A stretch of DNA of 64,000 bases from Streptomyces sp. TRM68416 (GCF_014596915.1 NZ_JACVWU010000014.1:62001-126000); one strand, 5' to 3'. Counted from the first letter of the stretch, positions 52,689 to 61,448 are shown. A program made the numbers and translations. Notes: generated by a model from the sequence alone, not told the origin.

Positions 52689-54242
52689 GTGAAGAAACCC
52701 CGGTCGTTTCCCGTCCTCACTCCGACCGGCCTCGCGCTCACCGCGCTGCTGCTGACCGGCTCTCCACCCGCGCACGCTGTGACGGCAGCCGAGCCCGCCG
52801 GATCCGCGTCGCCGGCCGAAGAGACCAGGCACCGGCTCGTCACCGTCTCCACCTCGGCGGAGTTGAGCGCCGCGATGGACGCCGCGACGGCGGGTGACAC
52901 CATCGAACTACTCGACGGCGACTACACGATCGGGGCCCTGAGCGGCAAGAGCGGCACCGCGACCGCGCCGATCACCATCCGGGCCAAGAACCTCGGACGT
53001 GCCGTCGTCACCGGCGGACACCTGAGCATCGTCGATTCCGAGCATGTCGTCATCAAGGGCCTGACCTGGAAGAACACAGTCAAGTTCGACACACTCGGCA
53101 GCATCGGCTCGCGGCATGTACGGCTGACCCGAAACCATTTCGCCTTCGCGCCGGAGCCCAGTCCCGCGCCCGACAAGTCCTACCACTGGGTCTTCATCTC
53201 CGGCACCGACAGCGGTCACCACCGCGTCGACCACAACCTGTTCGAGAACAAGACGCTGACCGGGAACTTCGTCGACATCGTGGGGACCGCGCCGCAGATC
53301 TCGCAGTACAACCGGATCGACCACAACCACTTCCGCAACGCCGTTCCGCAGTACGACGAGAAGGGCAAGCTGAAGAACGGCGGCGAGGCCCTCCGCGTCG
53401 GTGTCAGCACCATCTCCGAGTCCAGCGGCTACAACGTCATCGAGCACAACCTCTTCGAGGACTGCGACGCCGACCCCGAGATCGTCTCGATCAAGAGCGA
53501 CGACAACATCGTCCGGCACAACACCGTCCGGCACTCGTTCGGATCCGTGACGGCACGCCGCGGCGACCGGAACTCCTACTACGGCAACTTCTTCTTCGGC
53601 GACGGCAAGGCGGGCAGCGGCGGGATCCGCCTCTACGGCGACGACCAACGCGTCTACAACAACTACTTCGAGGGCCTGACCGGCACCGGCTTCAACGCCG
53701 CCCTCCAACTGGGCGGCGGTGACATCGGATACGACGCCGATCCCACCGACAAGGACGCGTGGAGCAAGCACTGGCCGGTCCGGCGGGCCCGGATCGTGCA
53801 CAACACGTTCGTGGACAACGTGTCGAACTTCGAGATCGCCAGTGACTACACCAGGTACAACTACCCACCGGTCGACAGCCTCATCGCCGACAACATCGTG
53901 GTCGGCTCGCAGGGGGAGCTGTTCAAGGAGGCGCTGGTACCGGTGAACCAGACCTACGCCGGCAACATCGCCCACCCGACCGGCACCGCCGTGGTCGGTG
54001 TGTCGGCACCGCCGTCGGCGATCCGCGTCGCCGACCCCCGCCTGACGAACGCGTCGGGCCTGTACCGGCTCGGTGACGGCAGCCCGGCCATCGACGCCGC
54101 ATCCCGCCGCTACCCGTATGTACACGCCGACATGGACGGCCAGGCACGGCCGCGGCCCGACGTCGGCGCGGACGAGCGGTCCGGGGCACCGGTTCGCCGG
54201 CGCCCACTGGATGCGGCCGACGTCGGCGTCAACGCGCCGTGA
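52689..54242 (+). CDS. Secreted PL6-family polysaccharide lyase (alginate lyase type)
   Basis: 517 residues from GTG 52689 with AAGGAG upstream. Signal peptide (KKPRSFPVLTPTGLALTALLLTGSPPAHA, cleaved after AHA at about 31). The rest is a right-handed parallel beta-helix with the PL6 motifs: FRNAVPQY, NGGEALRVGVST, then EIVSIKSDDNIVRHN where the Lys is the catalytic base, and VTARRGDRNSYYGNFFFGDG with the Arg acid. In the family Ca is bound by Asn/Glu in NGGEA/DPE positions, also present. PL6 enzymes cut alginate, fewer cut dermatan. It is the extracellular step of the locus and sits behind two operators. A strong hairpin follows. Confidence 0.88.
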   Translation: MKKPRSFPVLTPTGLALTALLLTGSPPAHAVTAAEPAGSASPAEETRHRLVTVSTSAELSAAMDAATAGDTIELLDGDYTIGALSGKSGTATAPITIRAKNLGRAVVTGGHLSIVDSEHVVIKGLTWKNTVKFDTLGSIGSRHVRLTRNHFAFAPEPSPAPDKSYHWVFISGTDSGHHRVDHNLFENKTLTGNFVDIVGTAPQISQYNRIDHNHFRNAVPQYDEKGKLKNGGEALRVGVSTISESSGYNVIEHNLFEDCDADPEIVSIKSDDNIVRHNTVRHSFGSVTARRGDRNSYYGNFFFGDGKAGSGGIRLYGDDQRVYNNYFEGLTGTGFNAALQLGGGDIGYDADPTDKDAWSKHWPVRRARIVHNTFVDNVSNFEIASDYTRYNYPPVDSLIADNIVVGSQGELFKEALVPVNQTYAGNIAHPTGTAVVGVSAPPSAIRVADPRLTNASGLYRLGDGSPAIDAASRRYPYVHADMDGQARPRPDVGADERSGAPVRRRPLDAADVGVNAP

Positions 54243-54373
54243 CCGCACGCCCGTTGCGGAGCGGTGCTCGTGTCGTGCCCTCCTCGCGGTACGGCCGGCG
54301 ACCCGGCGGTCCCCTGGGGCGGAGCGCCTTTCCTCGGAGCACGCACGGCAACCAGATCGACAACGACACCTTT

Positions 54374-54409
54374 GGCACCTGCCGGATGCCCCGGAATCCG
54401 GCAGGTGCC
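54374..54409. terminator. Strong hairpin between the lyase and aldolase genes
   Basis: GGCACCTGCCGGAT (54374-54387) pairs exactly with ATCCGGCAGGTGCC (54396-54409) over an 8-base loop. It should end or attenuate the lyase transcript, so the aldolase gene needs its own promoter or read-through. Confidence 0.8.
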
Positions 54410-54436
54410 GGCCGCTGCCACCGAAACGGATCCTCG

Positions 54437-55108
54437 ATGAACACCGTTCCGCCCTCACCGTACGGCCGACGCCGTACCGCCCCCAGTGAAGCGCTGCTGC
54501 GCACCGGCGTCGTGGCGGTGCTGCGCGCCGACTCCCCGGACCACCTGCTGCCCGCGGCCGGAGCCCTGGTCGAGGCCGGGCTCGTGTGCCTTGAGCTCAC
54601 CCTGACCACTCCGGGCGCGCTGGAGGCGCTGGAGCGCATGCGGAGCGAGTTCGGCGAGGCCGCCGACATCGGGGTCGGCAGCGTCCGTTCGGCCGTCGAG
54701 GCCCGGCGGAGCGTCGACGCCGGCGCGGCCTTCCTGGTCTCGCCCGCCTTCGCCGCCGAGGTGGTCGAGGAGGGGGTGGGGGCCGGTGTCCCGGTGTATC
54801 CGGGCGGCTTCACCCCCACCGAACTGGCCGCCGCCTGGGACGCCGGAGCCACCGCCGTCAAACTCTTTCCGGCGTCCACGCCGGGACCGGCGTATCTGAA
54901 GACGTTCGCCGACCCCTACCCCGAGGTGCGGGTGATGCCCACCGGCGGCATCGGCCTCGACGACGTCGGTCCCTGGATCCGCGCCGGAGCGCTGGCCGTC
55001 GGTCTCGGCGGTGCGCTGTCCGGTGACGCCCTGTACGGCGGTGATCTCGCCGCACTCGCACAGCGGGCGAGACGCGCACTCGACGCGGCCGCGGGAGCCC
55101 GGGCATGA
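54437..55108 (+). CDS. eda: 2-keto-3-deoxy-6-phosphogluconate (KDPG) aldolase
   Basis: 223 residues from ATG 54437. Class I aldolase of the Eda family: VVAVLRADSPDHLLPAAGALVEAGLVCLELTLTTPG with the Glu of the E[LIV]T motif, DIGVGSV, VPVYPGGFTPTELAAAWDAGA, TAVKLFPASTPG with the Schiff-base Lys, and VMPTGGIGLDDVGPWI. It splits KDPG to pyruvate and glyceraldehyde 3-phosphate, the last step of the pathway in this locus. The stop overlaps the kinase start (ATGA), so both are made together. Confidence 0.88.
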   Translation: MNTVPPSPYGRRRTAPSEALLRTGVVAVLRADSPDHLLPAAGALVEAGLVCLELTLTTPGALEALERMRSEFGEAADIGVGSVRSAVEARRSVDAGAAFLVSPAFAAEVVEEGVGAGVPVYPGGFTPTELAAAWDAGATAVKLFPASTPGPAYLKTFADPYPEVRVMPTGGIGLDDVGPWIRAGALAVGLGGALSGDALYGGDLAALAQRARRALDAAAGARA

Positions 55109-56055
55109 GCGCCGGCCGGGTCATCACCCTCGGCGAAACGATGGGGCTGCTCGCCGCCACCGACGTCGGACACCTGCCGCACATCTCCCACATGGCGCTG
55201 GGCATCGGTGGCGCGGAGAGCAACGTGGCCGTCGCCCTGGCACGGCTGGGCACACCGGTGAGCTGGATCGGCCGACTCGGCGCGGACTCCGTCGGCGACC
55301 GTGTCGTACGCGAACTCACCGCCGAGGGGATCGACGTACGCGCCGTACGGGACGCGCAGGCGCCCACCGGTCTGATGCTCAAGGAACGGTTGCCGGGCGG
55401 AGCGGTGAAGGTCTGGTACTACCGCGCACACGGCGCGGGCGCCCGCCTCGCTCCCGCGGACGTCGACGACAGCCTGATCGCCGGTGCCCGGTTGCTGCAC
55501 GTCACCGGCATCACTCCGGCCCTGGGGGAGTCCGCCGCCGCTGCCGTGTCGCACGCCGTGGAGGTGGCCCGCTCGGCCGGGGTGACGGTGTCGGTCGACG
55601 TCAACTACCGGTCCGCGCTGTGGCCGCCCGACCGTGCCGCGCCGGCCCTGCGCGCGCTCGTCGCCCAGGCCGACGTGGTCTTCGCGGGCGACGACGAGGC
55701 CGCCCTCGTACTCGGACGCGGGGGCGCTCCCGAAACGCTCGCCCTGGCGCTGACCGAGCTGGGGCCGACCACCGCGGTGATCAAGCTCGGCGCCGACGGC
55801 GCTCTCGCCCGGGTCGACGGTGAGACCCGTCGGCGGGCAGCGGTCCCGGTGCGGGTGACGGACCCGGTGGGGGCGGGGGACGCCTTCGTCGGCGCCTACC
55901 TCGCGGAGCTGGTGGCCGGCGCGGACGTCGAGCAGTGCCTTGCAACGGCCGTGCTGGCGGGAGCGCTGCTCTGCACGGTGCCGGGGGACTGGGAGGGCAT
56001 GCCGAGCCGGGCGGTACTCACTGGCTGGACGGGCGCGGTGGACGTGGAGCGTTGA
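55105..56055 (+). CDS. kdgK: 2-keto-3-deoxygluconate (KDG) kinase, PfkB family
   Basis: 316 residues from ATG 55105. PfkB sugar kinase: LGIGGAESNVAVALARLGTPVSWIGRLGADSVGDRV (first signature), VSVDVNYRSALWP, and DPVGAGDAFVGAYLAELV (second signature with catalytic Asp in GAGD). VDVNYR and GGAESN fit the KdgK group. It phosphorylates KDG to KDPG for the aldolase encoded just upstream. The 3' end, including its last 16 codons, is duplicated downstream at 56090-56162. Confidence 0.85.
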   Translation: MSAGRVITLGETMGLLAATDVGHLPHISHMALGIGGAESNVAVALARLGTPVSWIGRLGADSVGDRVVRELTAEGIDVRAVRDAQAPTGLMLKERLPGGAVKVWYYRAHGAGARLAPADVDDSLIAGARLLHVTGITPALGESAAAAVSHAVEVARSAGVTVSVDVNYRSALWPPDRAAPALRALVAQADVVFAGDDEAALVLGRGGAPETLALALTELGPTTAVIKLGADGALARVDGETRRRAAVPVRVTDPVGAGDAFVGAYLAELVAGADVEQCLATAVLAGALLCTVPGDWEGMPSRAVLTGWTGAVDVER

Positions 56056-56162
56056 GCATCTCGCGGTCGATGGCCCCGGGCGTTCCCGGCCGGGCGGTAC
56101 TCACTGGCTGGACAGGCGGGGCGGAGGTCGAGCGCTGAGCATCTTGCGGTCGACGGCCCCGG
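56007..56162. repeat. Tandem duplication of the kdgK 3' end
   Basis: 56007-56079 and 56090-56162 are 73-base copies that agree at about 65 positions. Copy 1 is the end of kdgK plus 24 bases after the stop; copy 2 repeats the last codons (RAVLTGWTG, then VER and a TGA) out of frame with the gene. Copy 2 contains the left arm of the terminator at 56148. Confidence 0.9.
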
Positions 56163-56182
56163 CCCATCCGGGGCCGTCGACC
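56148..56182. terminator. Bidirectional terminator between kdgK and lacI
   Basis: GGTCGACGGCCCCGG (56148-56162) pairs perfectly with CCGGGGCCGTCGACC (56168-56182) over CCCAT. It stands between the convergent kdgK and lacI-type genes. Confidence 0.85.
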
Positions 56183-56201
56183 GTATTCCCGGGGCCGGAA
56201 C

Positions 56202-57248
56202 TCACTCCTGGACGGGTGCCGTCGACTCCCGTACGACCAGTCGCGGCCGGATGAGCAGGGAGCGACCGGCCTCGGCGGTGGACTCGATACTCGCCCGCAG
56301 TTGCTTGAAGGTCTCGGCGGCCATCTCCGGGAGGGGCTGACGGACCGTGGTGAGCGGCGGCTCGAAGAGGTCGGCGAGCAGGATGTCGTCGAAGCCGACC
56401 ACCGAGATGTCCCGCCCCGCGGTCAGACCGACGTCCCTTGCGCCCCGGCAGATGCCGATCGCGCACATGTCGTTGACGGCGACGAACCCCGTGGGCGGCT
56501 CGGGGAGGGAGAGCAGTTCCCGGGCGGCGCTGCGGCCGAGTTCCGCGGACTCCTTGTCGCCGAACTCGCTGGTGTCGGCACCGGGCCAGACCACCGCCGC
56601 GGACGGGTCGATCCCCGCCTCCTCCAGCGCGGTGTGGAAACCGCGCAGCCGCTCGCGGCGGTTGACGCTGTGCACGGAACCGGAGATGAAAGCGAGCCGG
56701 CGGTGGCCGAGTTCGAGGAGGTGGCGGGTGGCGAGCTCGGCGCCCATCGCGTTGTCGACGCTGATGCTGGCCAGGGACGCCGGATCGCCGACCTGCGCGG
56801 TGCGGTCGAAGGCGACCATCTTCAGGCCCCGCTTCAACAGCGGCGCGACATGGTCGACCGAGGGGAGCGAGGAGCACAGGACGACGCCGATGACACCGTC
56901 GGCCAGCAGCTCCTCCCCGTACTTCAGCTCGCGGGCGGGATCGCGCTCGCTGTTGCACAGCAGCACGTGGTAGCCCTCCGCCAGCGCGATGCCCTCGAGC
57001 TCGCGGGCCAGGGCCCCCCAGAAGGGGTTGGCGACGGACGGCACGATGAGGCCGATGACCTTGATGCGCCCGGTCCGCAGCATGCGAGCGGCACGGTTGG
57101 GGCGGTAGCCAAGACGGCCGATCGCCTCTTCCACCCGTGCGAGGGTGGCCGGCTGCATACGGCCGGTACGGCCGTTGAGGACATTGGACACCGTGCTTGC
57201 CGACACCCCGGCAGCCTCGGCGACCTGATGGATGGTTACCCCGCTCAA
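56202..57248 (-). CDS. LacI-family regulator of the uronate locus
   Basis: 348 residues from TTG 57248, with GGAGGGAA upstream. HTH: VTIHQVAEAAGVSASTVSNVLNGRTGRMQPATLARVEEAIGRLGYRPNRAARMLRTGR, then a periplasmic-binding-protein-like effector domain (IGLIVPSVANPFWGALARELEGIA, GFVAVNDMCAIGICRGARDVGL, ISVVGFDDILLADLFEPPLTTVRQP). It is divergent from the transporter operon, with three operator copies in between, and its own promoter carries one of them, so it is autoregulated. The inducer is probably KDG or a small uronate, by analogy. Confidence 0.88.
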   Translation of the reverse strand: MSGVTIHQVAEAAGVSASTVSNVLNGRTGRMQPATLARVEEAIGRLGYRPNRAARMLRTGRIKVIGLIVPSVANPFWGALARELEGIALAEGYHVLLCNSERDPARELKYGEELLADGVIGVVLCSSLPSVDHVAPLLKRGLKMVAFDRTAQVGDPASLASISVDNAMGAELATRHLLELGHRRLAFISGSVHSVNRRERLRGFHTALEEAGIDPSAAVVWPGADTSEFGDKESAELGRSAARELLSLPEPPTGFVAVNDMCAIGICRGARDVGLTAGRDISVVGFDDILLADLFEPPLTTVRQPLPEMAAETFKQLRASIESTAEAGRSLLIRPRLVVRESTAPVQE

Positions 57249-57279
57249 CGTTTCCCTCCGAGTCCGGCCGTCCAGTCTA

Positions 57280-57293
57280 GTGTATCGATCTAC
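57280..57293. promoter_or_regulatory. Uronate-regulon operator, site 3
   Basis: GTGTATCGATCTAC, full match to GTGYATCGATNYAC, 32 bases upstream of the lacI-type start. Confidence 0.75.
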
Positions 57294-57383
57294 TCGTCTC
57301 TACCGTGGTGCATCTGTGAATTGCCGGGAAAATTTTCTTGTGTACGAGCCGTTGACGGCTCTCCGGACCCGTTCCTAGCATCA

Positions 57384-57397
57384 GTGCATCGATTTAC
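57384..57397. promoter_or_regulatory. Uronate-regulon operator, site 4
   Basis: GTGCATCGATTTAC, full match to the consensus, 66 bases before the binding-protein gene. Confidence 0.75.
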
Positions 57398-57430
57398 CAC
57401 CTCCCACCCCCACCAAACCGTTAACGGTCA

Positions 57431-57444
57431 GTGTATCGATGCAA
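57431..57444. promoter_or_regulatory. Uronate-regulon operator, site 5
   Basis: GTGTATCGATGCAA, one base from the consensus, 19 bases before the binding-protein start. Confidence 0.7.
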
Positions 57445-57462
57445 CAGTTGAAGGGGTTTCCT

Positions 57463-58737
57463 ATGGGAATCAACAGACGATCAATGCTGGCCGCCCTCGG
57501 AGCCGGCACCGCGGCGGCCCTCACCGGATGCGGCAGCGGGAACTCGGACGACGGTACGGCGGGCGGTGGCCCCGCCCAGGGTGAAATATCCCTGCTCACC
57601 CCCATCTTCGAAGGATCCGACGGCAAGAAGCTGCTGGAACAGGACATCCTCGGCGCCTTCCGCGAGAAGCACCCGGATGTCACCGTGAAGGTCGACTACA
57701 CCACGTACAAGCAGCTCAACGAGAAGATCACCACCGCCATCGCGGGCGGCCTGGTGCCCGACGTGCTGATGATCGGCGTCGGCTGGGTCCCGCCGTTCGC
57801 CGCCAAGAAGGTGCTCGCACCGCTGCCGGAGTCGTTCGCCACCGCCCACGGCTACGAGGAGCGGGTCCTGGAACCCTCCCGCTACGACGGAAAGCTCTAC
57901 GCGCTGCCGACCGTGATGGCCACCCGCCTGGTCGCGTACCGCAAGGACCACTTCGCCGCCGCGGGCATCAAGAAGCCCCCCGCGAACTTCGCCGAACTGC
58001 GCGCCATGGCCAAGCAGTTGACCAAGGGCGACCGGATGGGCATCGACCCGTACTCGATCGACCTGCGCCAGTGCTGGGAGACGTTCCTGTTCGCCGCCGG
58101 CGGTTCCCTGTTCAGCGCGGACGGCCGCAAGGTGACCTTCACCGACCAGCGCGGGGTGGAGGCGCTGCAGTTCTTCAAGGACGTCAGCGCGGACGGCTCG
58201 GCCGACTACGCACGCAAGACCGAGGGCGACGCCGGTGCCCCCACCAACATCCAGTCGGGCAAGGCCTCGATGATGGTGACGGGCAGCGGACTGTGGAAGC
58301 AACTGCGCGAGCAGACCCCGGAGCTCATCGAGAAGGACCTGATCGGGGCGTTCGTACTCCGGGGCCGCAGGCCCGCGATGCTCACCGGCGGCACCCTGGT
58401 CACCCAGTCCGCGCGCTCCCGGCACCCGGAGGCGGCCCGCGCGCTCGTGCAGCACCTGGCCGCACCCGACTCGATCCTGGCGGCCGCCGAGCAGCGCGCC
58501 ACCGTGCCGGGCCTGCGCGAACTGCGCTCCAGCGAGTACGTCAAGGGGAACAGGCTCGTCGACTTCTCGCTGCAGAACCTCGACAGCGCCTGCGCCGAAG
58601 GCGGCACGCCCGCCTGGATGGAGATCCGGGAGAAGATCAAGCCGACGCTGGAGCCCGCCATCGTCGGGGGCGTGTCCGCCGCGGACGCCATCGCCGAACT
58701 CGGCGCGCTCGCCGAGTCCGCGATCGCGCGGCTGTGA
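57463..58737 (+). CDS. Sugar ABC transporter, substrate-binding lipoprotein (oligo-uronate importer)
   Basis: 424 residues from ATG 57463 with AAGGGG upstream. Lipobox LTGC at about residue 23 after a twin-arginine-like start (INRRSMLAALGAGTAAAL), so export may be by Tat. The mature part is an MalE/type 1 binding protein: ISLLTPIFEGSDGKKLLEQDILGAF, PDVLMIGVGWVPPFAAKKV, GKASMMVTGSGLWKQL. It captures oligosaccharides freed by the lyase. First gene of the transporter operon, under operators 4 and 5. Confidence 0.88.
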   Translation: MGINRRSMLAALGAGTAAALTGCGSGNSDDGTAGGGPAQGEISLLTPIFEGSDGKKLLEQDILGAFREKHPDVTVKVDYTTYKQLNEKITTAIAGGLVPDVLMIGVGWVPPFAAKKVLAPLPESFATAHGYEERVLEPSRYDGKLYALPTVMATRLVAYRKDHFAAAGIKKPPANFAELRAMAKQLTKGDRMGIDPYSIDLRQCWETFLFAAGGSLFSADGRKVTFTDQRGVEALQFFKDVSADGSADYARKTEGDAGAPTNIQSGKASMMVTGSGLWKQLREQTPELIEKDLIGAFVLRGRRPAMLTGGTLVTQSARSRHPEAARALVQHLAAPDSILAAAEQRATVPGLRELRSSEYVKGNRLVDFSLQNLDSACAEGGTPAWMEIREKIKPTLEPAIVGGVSAADAIAELGALAESAIARL

Positions 58738-58750
58738 GGGGCTGAACGAC

Positions 58751-59722
58751 GTGGTCTCCCTCTCCATGGCGAAGACGCGGTCGGCCCGGCCGCCCTCCGC
58801 CCCGCTCCCGTCGTCCCCGTCACCGGCCGGCGCACCCCGGCGCGGCCGGGGTCCCGGAGCGCGCCGCCGCCGGGCCGGGCTGCTGATGGTCGCCCCCGCC
58901 ATGCTGCACGCAGGGCTGTGGATCGGGCTGCCGGTCATCGCGGCCGTGGTCCTGGCGTTCACGTCGTACGACGTGCTGTCCGCCCCCGAGTTCGTGGGCC
59001 TGGACAACTTCCGGGACATGCTCGACGACGAGGTGTTCCGCAAGTCGATGGTGAACACCGTCGTGTACACGTTCTTCACCGTGCCGGTCGGCATGGCCAT
59101 CGGCCTGCTGCTGGCCCTCGCCCTGAACACCGGGCTGCGGGCCCGCGGCATCTTCCGTACCGCGATCTTCCTTCCGCAGGTCACCGCCACCGTGGCGATC
59201 GCCCTGGTCTGGCTGTGGATCTACAACCCGCGCAGCGGTCTGTTCGCCACCCTGCTCGCGCTCTTCGGCATCGACAGCCCCGCCTGGCTGGCCTCGACGA
59301 CCTGGGCGATGCCGTCGGTGATCCTGGTCGGCATCTGGCAGGGCATCGGGATGAAGATGCTGCTGTATCTGGCGGCCCTGCAGAACCTGCCCAGGGAGCT
59401 GTACGAGGCGGCGTCGGTGGACGGCGCGTCCCGGGTCCGGCAGTTCTTCTCGATCACCCTGCCACTGCTGAAGCCCGCGACGTTCTTCGTCCTCATCACC
59501 TCGATGATCACCGCGTTCCAGTCCTTCGACCAGATCTACGTCCTCACCGACGGCGGCCCCGCCCAGAGCACCACGATGATGACCTACGAGATCTACAAGT
59601 CGGCCTTCCGGGAGTTCCGCTTCGGCTACGCCTGTGCCCAGTCACTGGTCCTCTTCGTCCTGTTGATGGCCTTCACCCTGGTCAACCGGCGGATCATGGG
59701 AGGTACCCGTGGCCACAGCTGA
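58751..59722 (+). CDS. Sugar ABC transporter permease 1 (MalF type)
   Basis: 323 residues from GTG 58751; ATG 58766 is possible too. A long basic, Pro-rich N-terminus, then six helices. The EAA loop that contacts the ATPase reads EAASVDGASRVRQFF before SITLPLL. MalF-like helices include LLMVAPAMLHAGLWIGLPV and FFVLITSMITAFQSFDQIY. Overlaps the second permease gene by 14 bases. No ATPase gene is in the locus; streptomycetes usually share MsiK for such importers. Confidence 0.88.
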   Translation: MVSLSMAKTRSARPPSAPLPSSPSPAGAPRRGRGPGARRRRAGLLMVAPAMLHAGLWIGLPVIAAVVLAFTSYDVLSAPEFVGLDNFRDMLDDEVFRKSMVNTVVYTFFTVPVGMAIGLLLALALNTGLRARGIFRTAIFLPQVTATVAIALVWLWIYNPRSGLFATLLALFGIDSPAWLASTTWAMPSVILVGIWQGIGMKMLLYLAALQNLPRELYEAASVDGASRVRQFFSITLPLLKPATFFVLITSMITAFQSFDQIYVLTDGGPAQSTTMMTYEIYKSAFREFRFGYACAQSLVLFVLLMAFTLVNRRIMGGTRGHS

Positions 59723-60647
59723 AAAGCTCCGGACCACCGGAGCAGGCCCCACGGGCCGCCGGCCCGCACCGCCCGCGCGGAACCGCGCACCCGGCACGGC
59801 CGGGCGGCTCGCGCTCTACGCGACACTGACCGTCGTCGCCGTGCTGATGCTGGCGCCGTTCGTATGGATGGTGCTGACCTCACTGAAGACCCCGGCGGAG
59901 TTCGCCGCACAGGACGCCACACTGCTCCCGCGAAGCTGGGAGTTCGGCAACTACCGGGACGCCTTCGAGGCGGCGCCCTTCGCCACGTACGCACGCAACA
60001 GCCTGATCATCGCGGTCAGCCACACCGTGTTGAACGTCGTGGTCGCCTCGATGGCCGGGTACGCGCTGGCCCGCATCGCCTTCCGGGGCCGCGAGATCAT
60101 CTTCTACTGCTTCATCGCGGCGCTGATGATCCCGACGTACACCAAGGTGCTGCCCGAGTTCCTCATCGTCCGCTTCATGCCGCTGGCCGGCGGCAACGAC
60201 ATCCTGGGGCAGGGCGGCAGCGGCTGGCTCGACTCCTGGTGGGCGCTGATCATCCCGGGGGCGGTGACGCCCTTCGCGGTCTTCCTCTTCCGTCAGTTCT
60301 ATCTGGACCTGCCGGTCGAACTGGAGGAGGCCGCGCGGCTCGACGGGCTGGGCGAGTTCAGCATCTACGCCCGCATCATGACCCCGCAGATCCGGCCCGC
60401 CCTGATCACGGTCGCGCTCCTGACCTTCGAGAGCTCCTGGAACAACTTCCTGTGGCCGCTGCTGGTGACCCGCAGCGACAGCCTCCGCGTGATCCAGGTC
60501 GGACTCTCCGTCTTCCAGACCGAGAACAACACCCAGTGGCACTTCCTGATGGCCGGCACGACCCTCGCCACGCTTCCGATGGTCCTGCTCTTCCTCGTCA
60601 GCCAGCGCTACTTCGTCCAGGGCTTCGCCACCGCCGGCCTCAAGTGA
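59709..60647 (+). CDS. Sugar ABC transporter permease 2 (MalG type)
   Basis: 312 residues from GTG 59709. Six helices with LMLAPFVWMVLTSLKTPAEF near the start, a typical MalG lead. EAA loop EEAARLDGLGEFSIYARI, and a C-terminus ending in YFVQGFATAGLK, the usual RYFVxGxxxGAVKG-like end. Pairs with the upstream permease to import alginate oligomers or DEH-type sugars. Confidence 0.88.
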   Translation: MATAEKLRTTGAGPTGRRPAPPARNRAPGTAGRLALYATLTVVAVLMLAPFVWMVLTSLKTPAEFAAQDATLLPRSWEFGNYRDAFEAAPFATYARNSLIIAVSHTVLNVVVASMAGYALARIAFRGREIIFYCFIAALMIPTYTKVLPEFLIVRFMPLAGGNDILGQGGSGWLDSWWALIIPGAVTPFAVFLFRQFYLDLPVELEEAARLDGLGEFSIYARIMTPQIRPALITVALLTFESSWNNFLWPLLVTRSDSLRVIQVGLSVFQTENNTQWHFLMAGTTLATLPMVLLFLVSQRYFVQGFATAGLK

Positions 60648-60683
60648 CCGCAGCCACAACGCTGCTGAAAGGGTTTCCTCTCC

Positions 60684-61448
60684 ATGACTGCTGATCTCCA
60701 GGGATCCCGTGCGCTCGTGACCGGTGCGGGACACGGCATCGGCCGGGCCGTCGCCGTCGCACTCGCCGCGGCCGGCGCGGACGTCGCCGTCCACTACCAC
60801 AGCTCCGCCGAACAGGCCGGACGGACGGTCGCCGCGATCGAGACGCTCGGCCGCCGCGCGAAGGCGTTCTCCGCGGACGTCACGGTGACGGCCGAGGTGG
60901 ACCGGCTGGTGGACGAGGCCACCGGCTTCCTCGGCGGTCTCGACGTCCTCGTCTGCAACGCCGGTCATCTCATCGGCCGGGTCGCGGTCGCCGAGATGAC
61001 CGACGAGCACTTCGGCCGGGTCGTCGACACCAACCTGACGTCCACGTTCCGCACCTGCCGCGCCGCGCTTCCCCACCTCGCCCGCTCCGACCACGGCCGC
61101 ATCGTCACCCTGTCCTCCCTCGCCGCGCACAACGGCGGCGGCCCCGGCTCGGTGGCCTACGCGGCGGCCAAGGCAGGGGTGCGCGGCTTCACCAAGGGCC
61201 TGGCGAAGGAGACCGCCGCGCAGGGCGTGACGGTGAACGCGGTCGCGCCGGGCTTCATCAAGGGCACCGCCTTCCACGACACCTTCACCGCACCCGAGGC
61301 GCAGCAGGCGCTGGAGGCCGGTATCCCGGTGGGGCGCGCGGGCACCGCGCAGGACGTGGCCGCCGCGGTCGTGTATCTGGCCTCACCCGCCGCCGGGTTC
61401 CTGACCGGCACGACCCTCGACATCGACGGTGGCGTATGGCCGCGGTGA
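60684..61448 (+). CDS. SDR-family oxidoreductase, probable DEH reductase (KduD/A1-R-like)
   Basis: 254 residues from ATG 60684, after AAAGGG. SDR: NAD(P) loop TGAGHGIGRAVAVAL, VLVCNAGHL, VTLSSLAAHNG (Ser), YAAAKAGVRGFTKGL (Tyr-Lys). The segment VAPGFIKGTAFHDTFTAPEA, with the FHDTFT element, is characteristic of the reductases that turn DEH from alginate into KDG (A1-R of Sphingomonas). No acid after beta2 (VHYHSSAEQ), which favours NADPH. It fills the gap between lyases and the KDG kinase, so no isomerase (KduI) is needed. The heparinase-like gene overlaps it by 13 bases. Confidence 0.82.
   Translation: MTADLQGSRALVTGAGHGIGRAVAVALAAAGADVAVHYHSSAEQAGRTVAAIETLGRRAKAFSADVTVTAEVDRLVDEATGFLGGLDVLVCNAGHLIGRVAVAEMTDEHFGRVVDTNLTSTFRTCRAALPHLARSDHGRIVTLSSLAAHNGGGPGSVAYAAAKAGVRGFTKGLAKETAAQGVTVNAVAPGFIKGTAFHDTFTAPEAQQALEAGIPVGRAGTAQDVAAAVVYLASPAAGFLTGTTLDIDGGVWPR

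Noticed and set aside
54340-54375. Sequence reading HGNQIDNDTFG before the aldolase, like a beta-helix rung of the PL6 lyase
   Set aside because: Too short, lies beyond the lyase stop, and no frameshift links it to the lyase frame convincingly.
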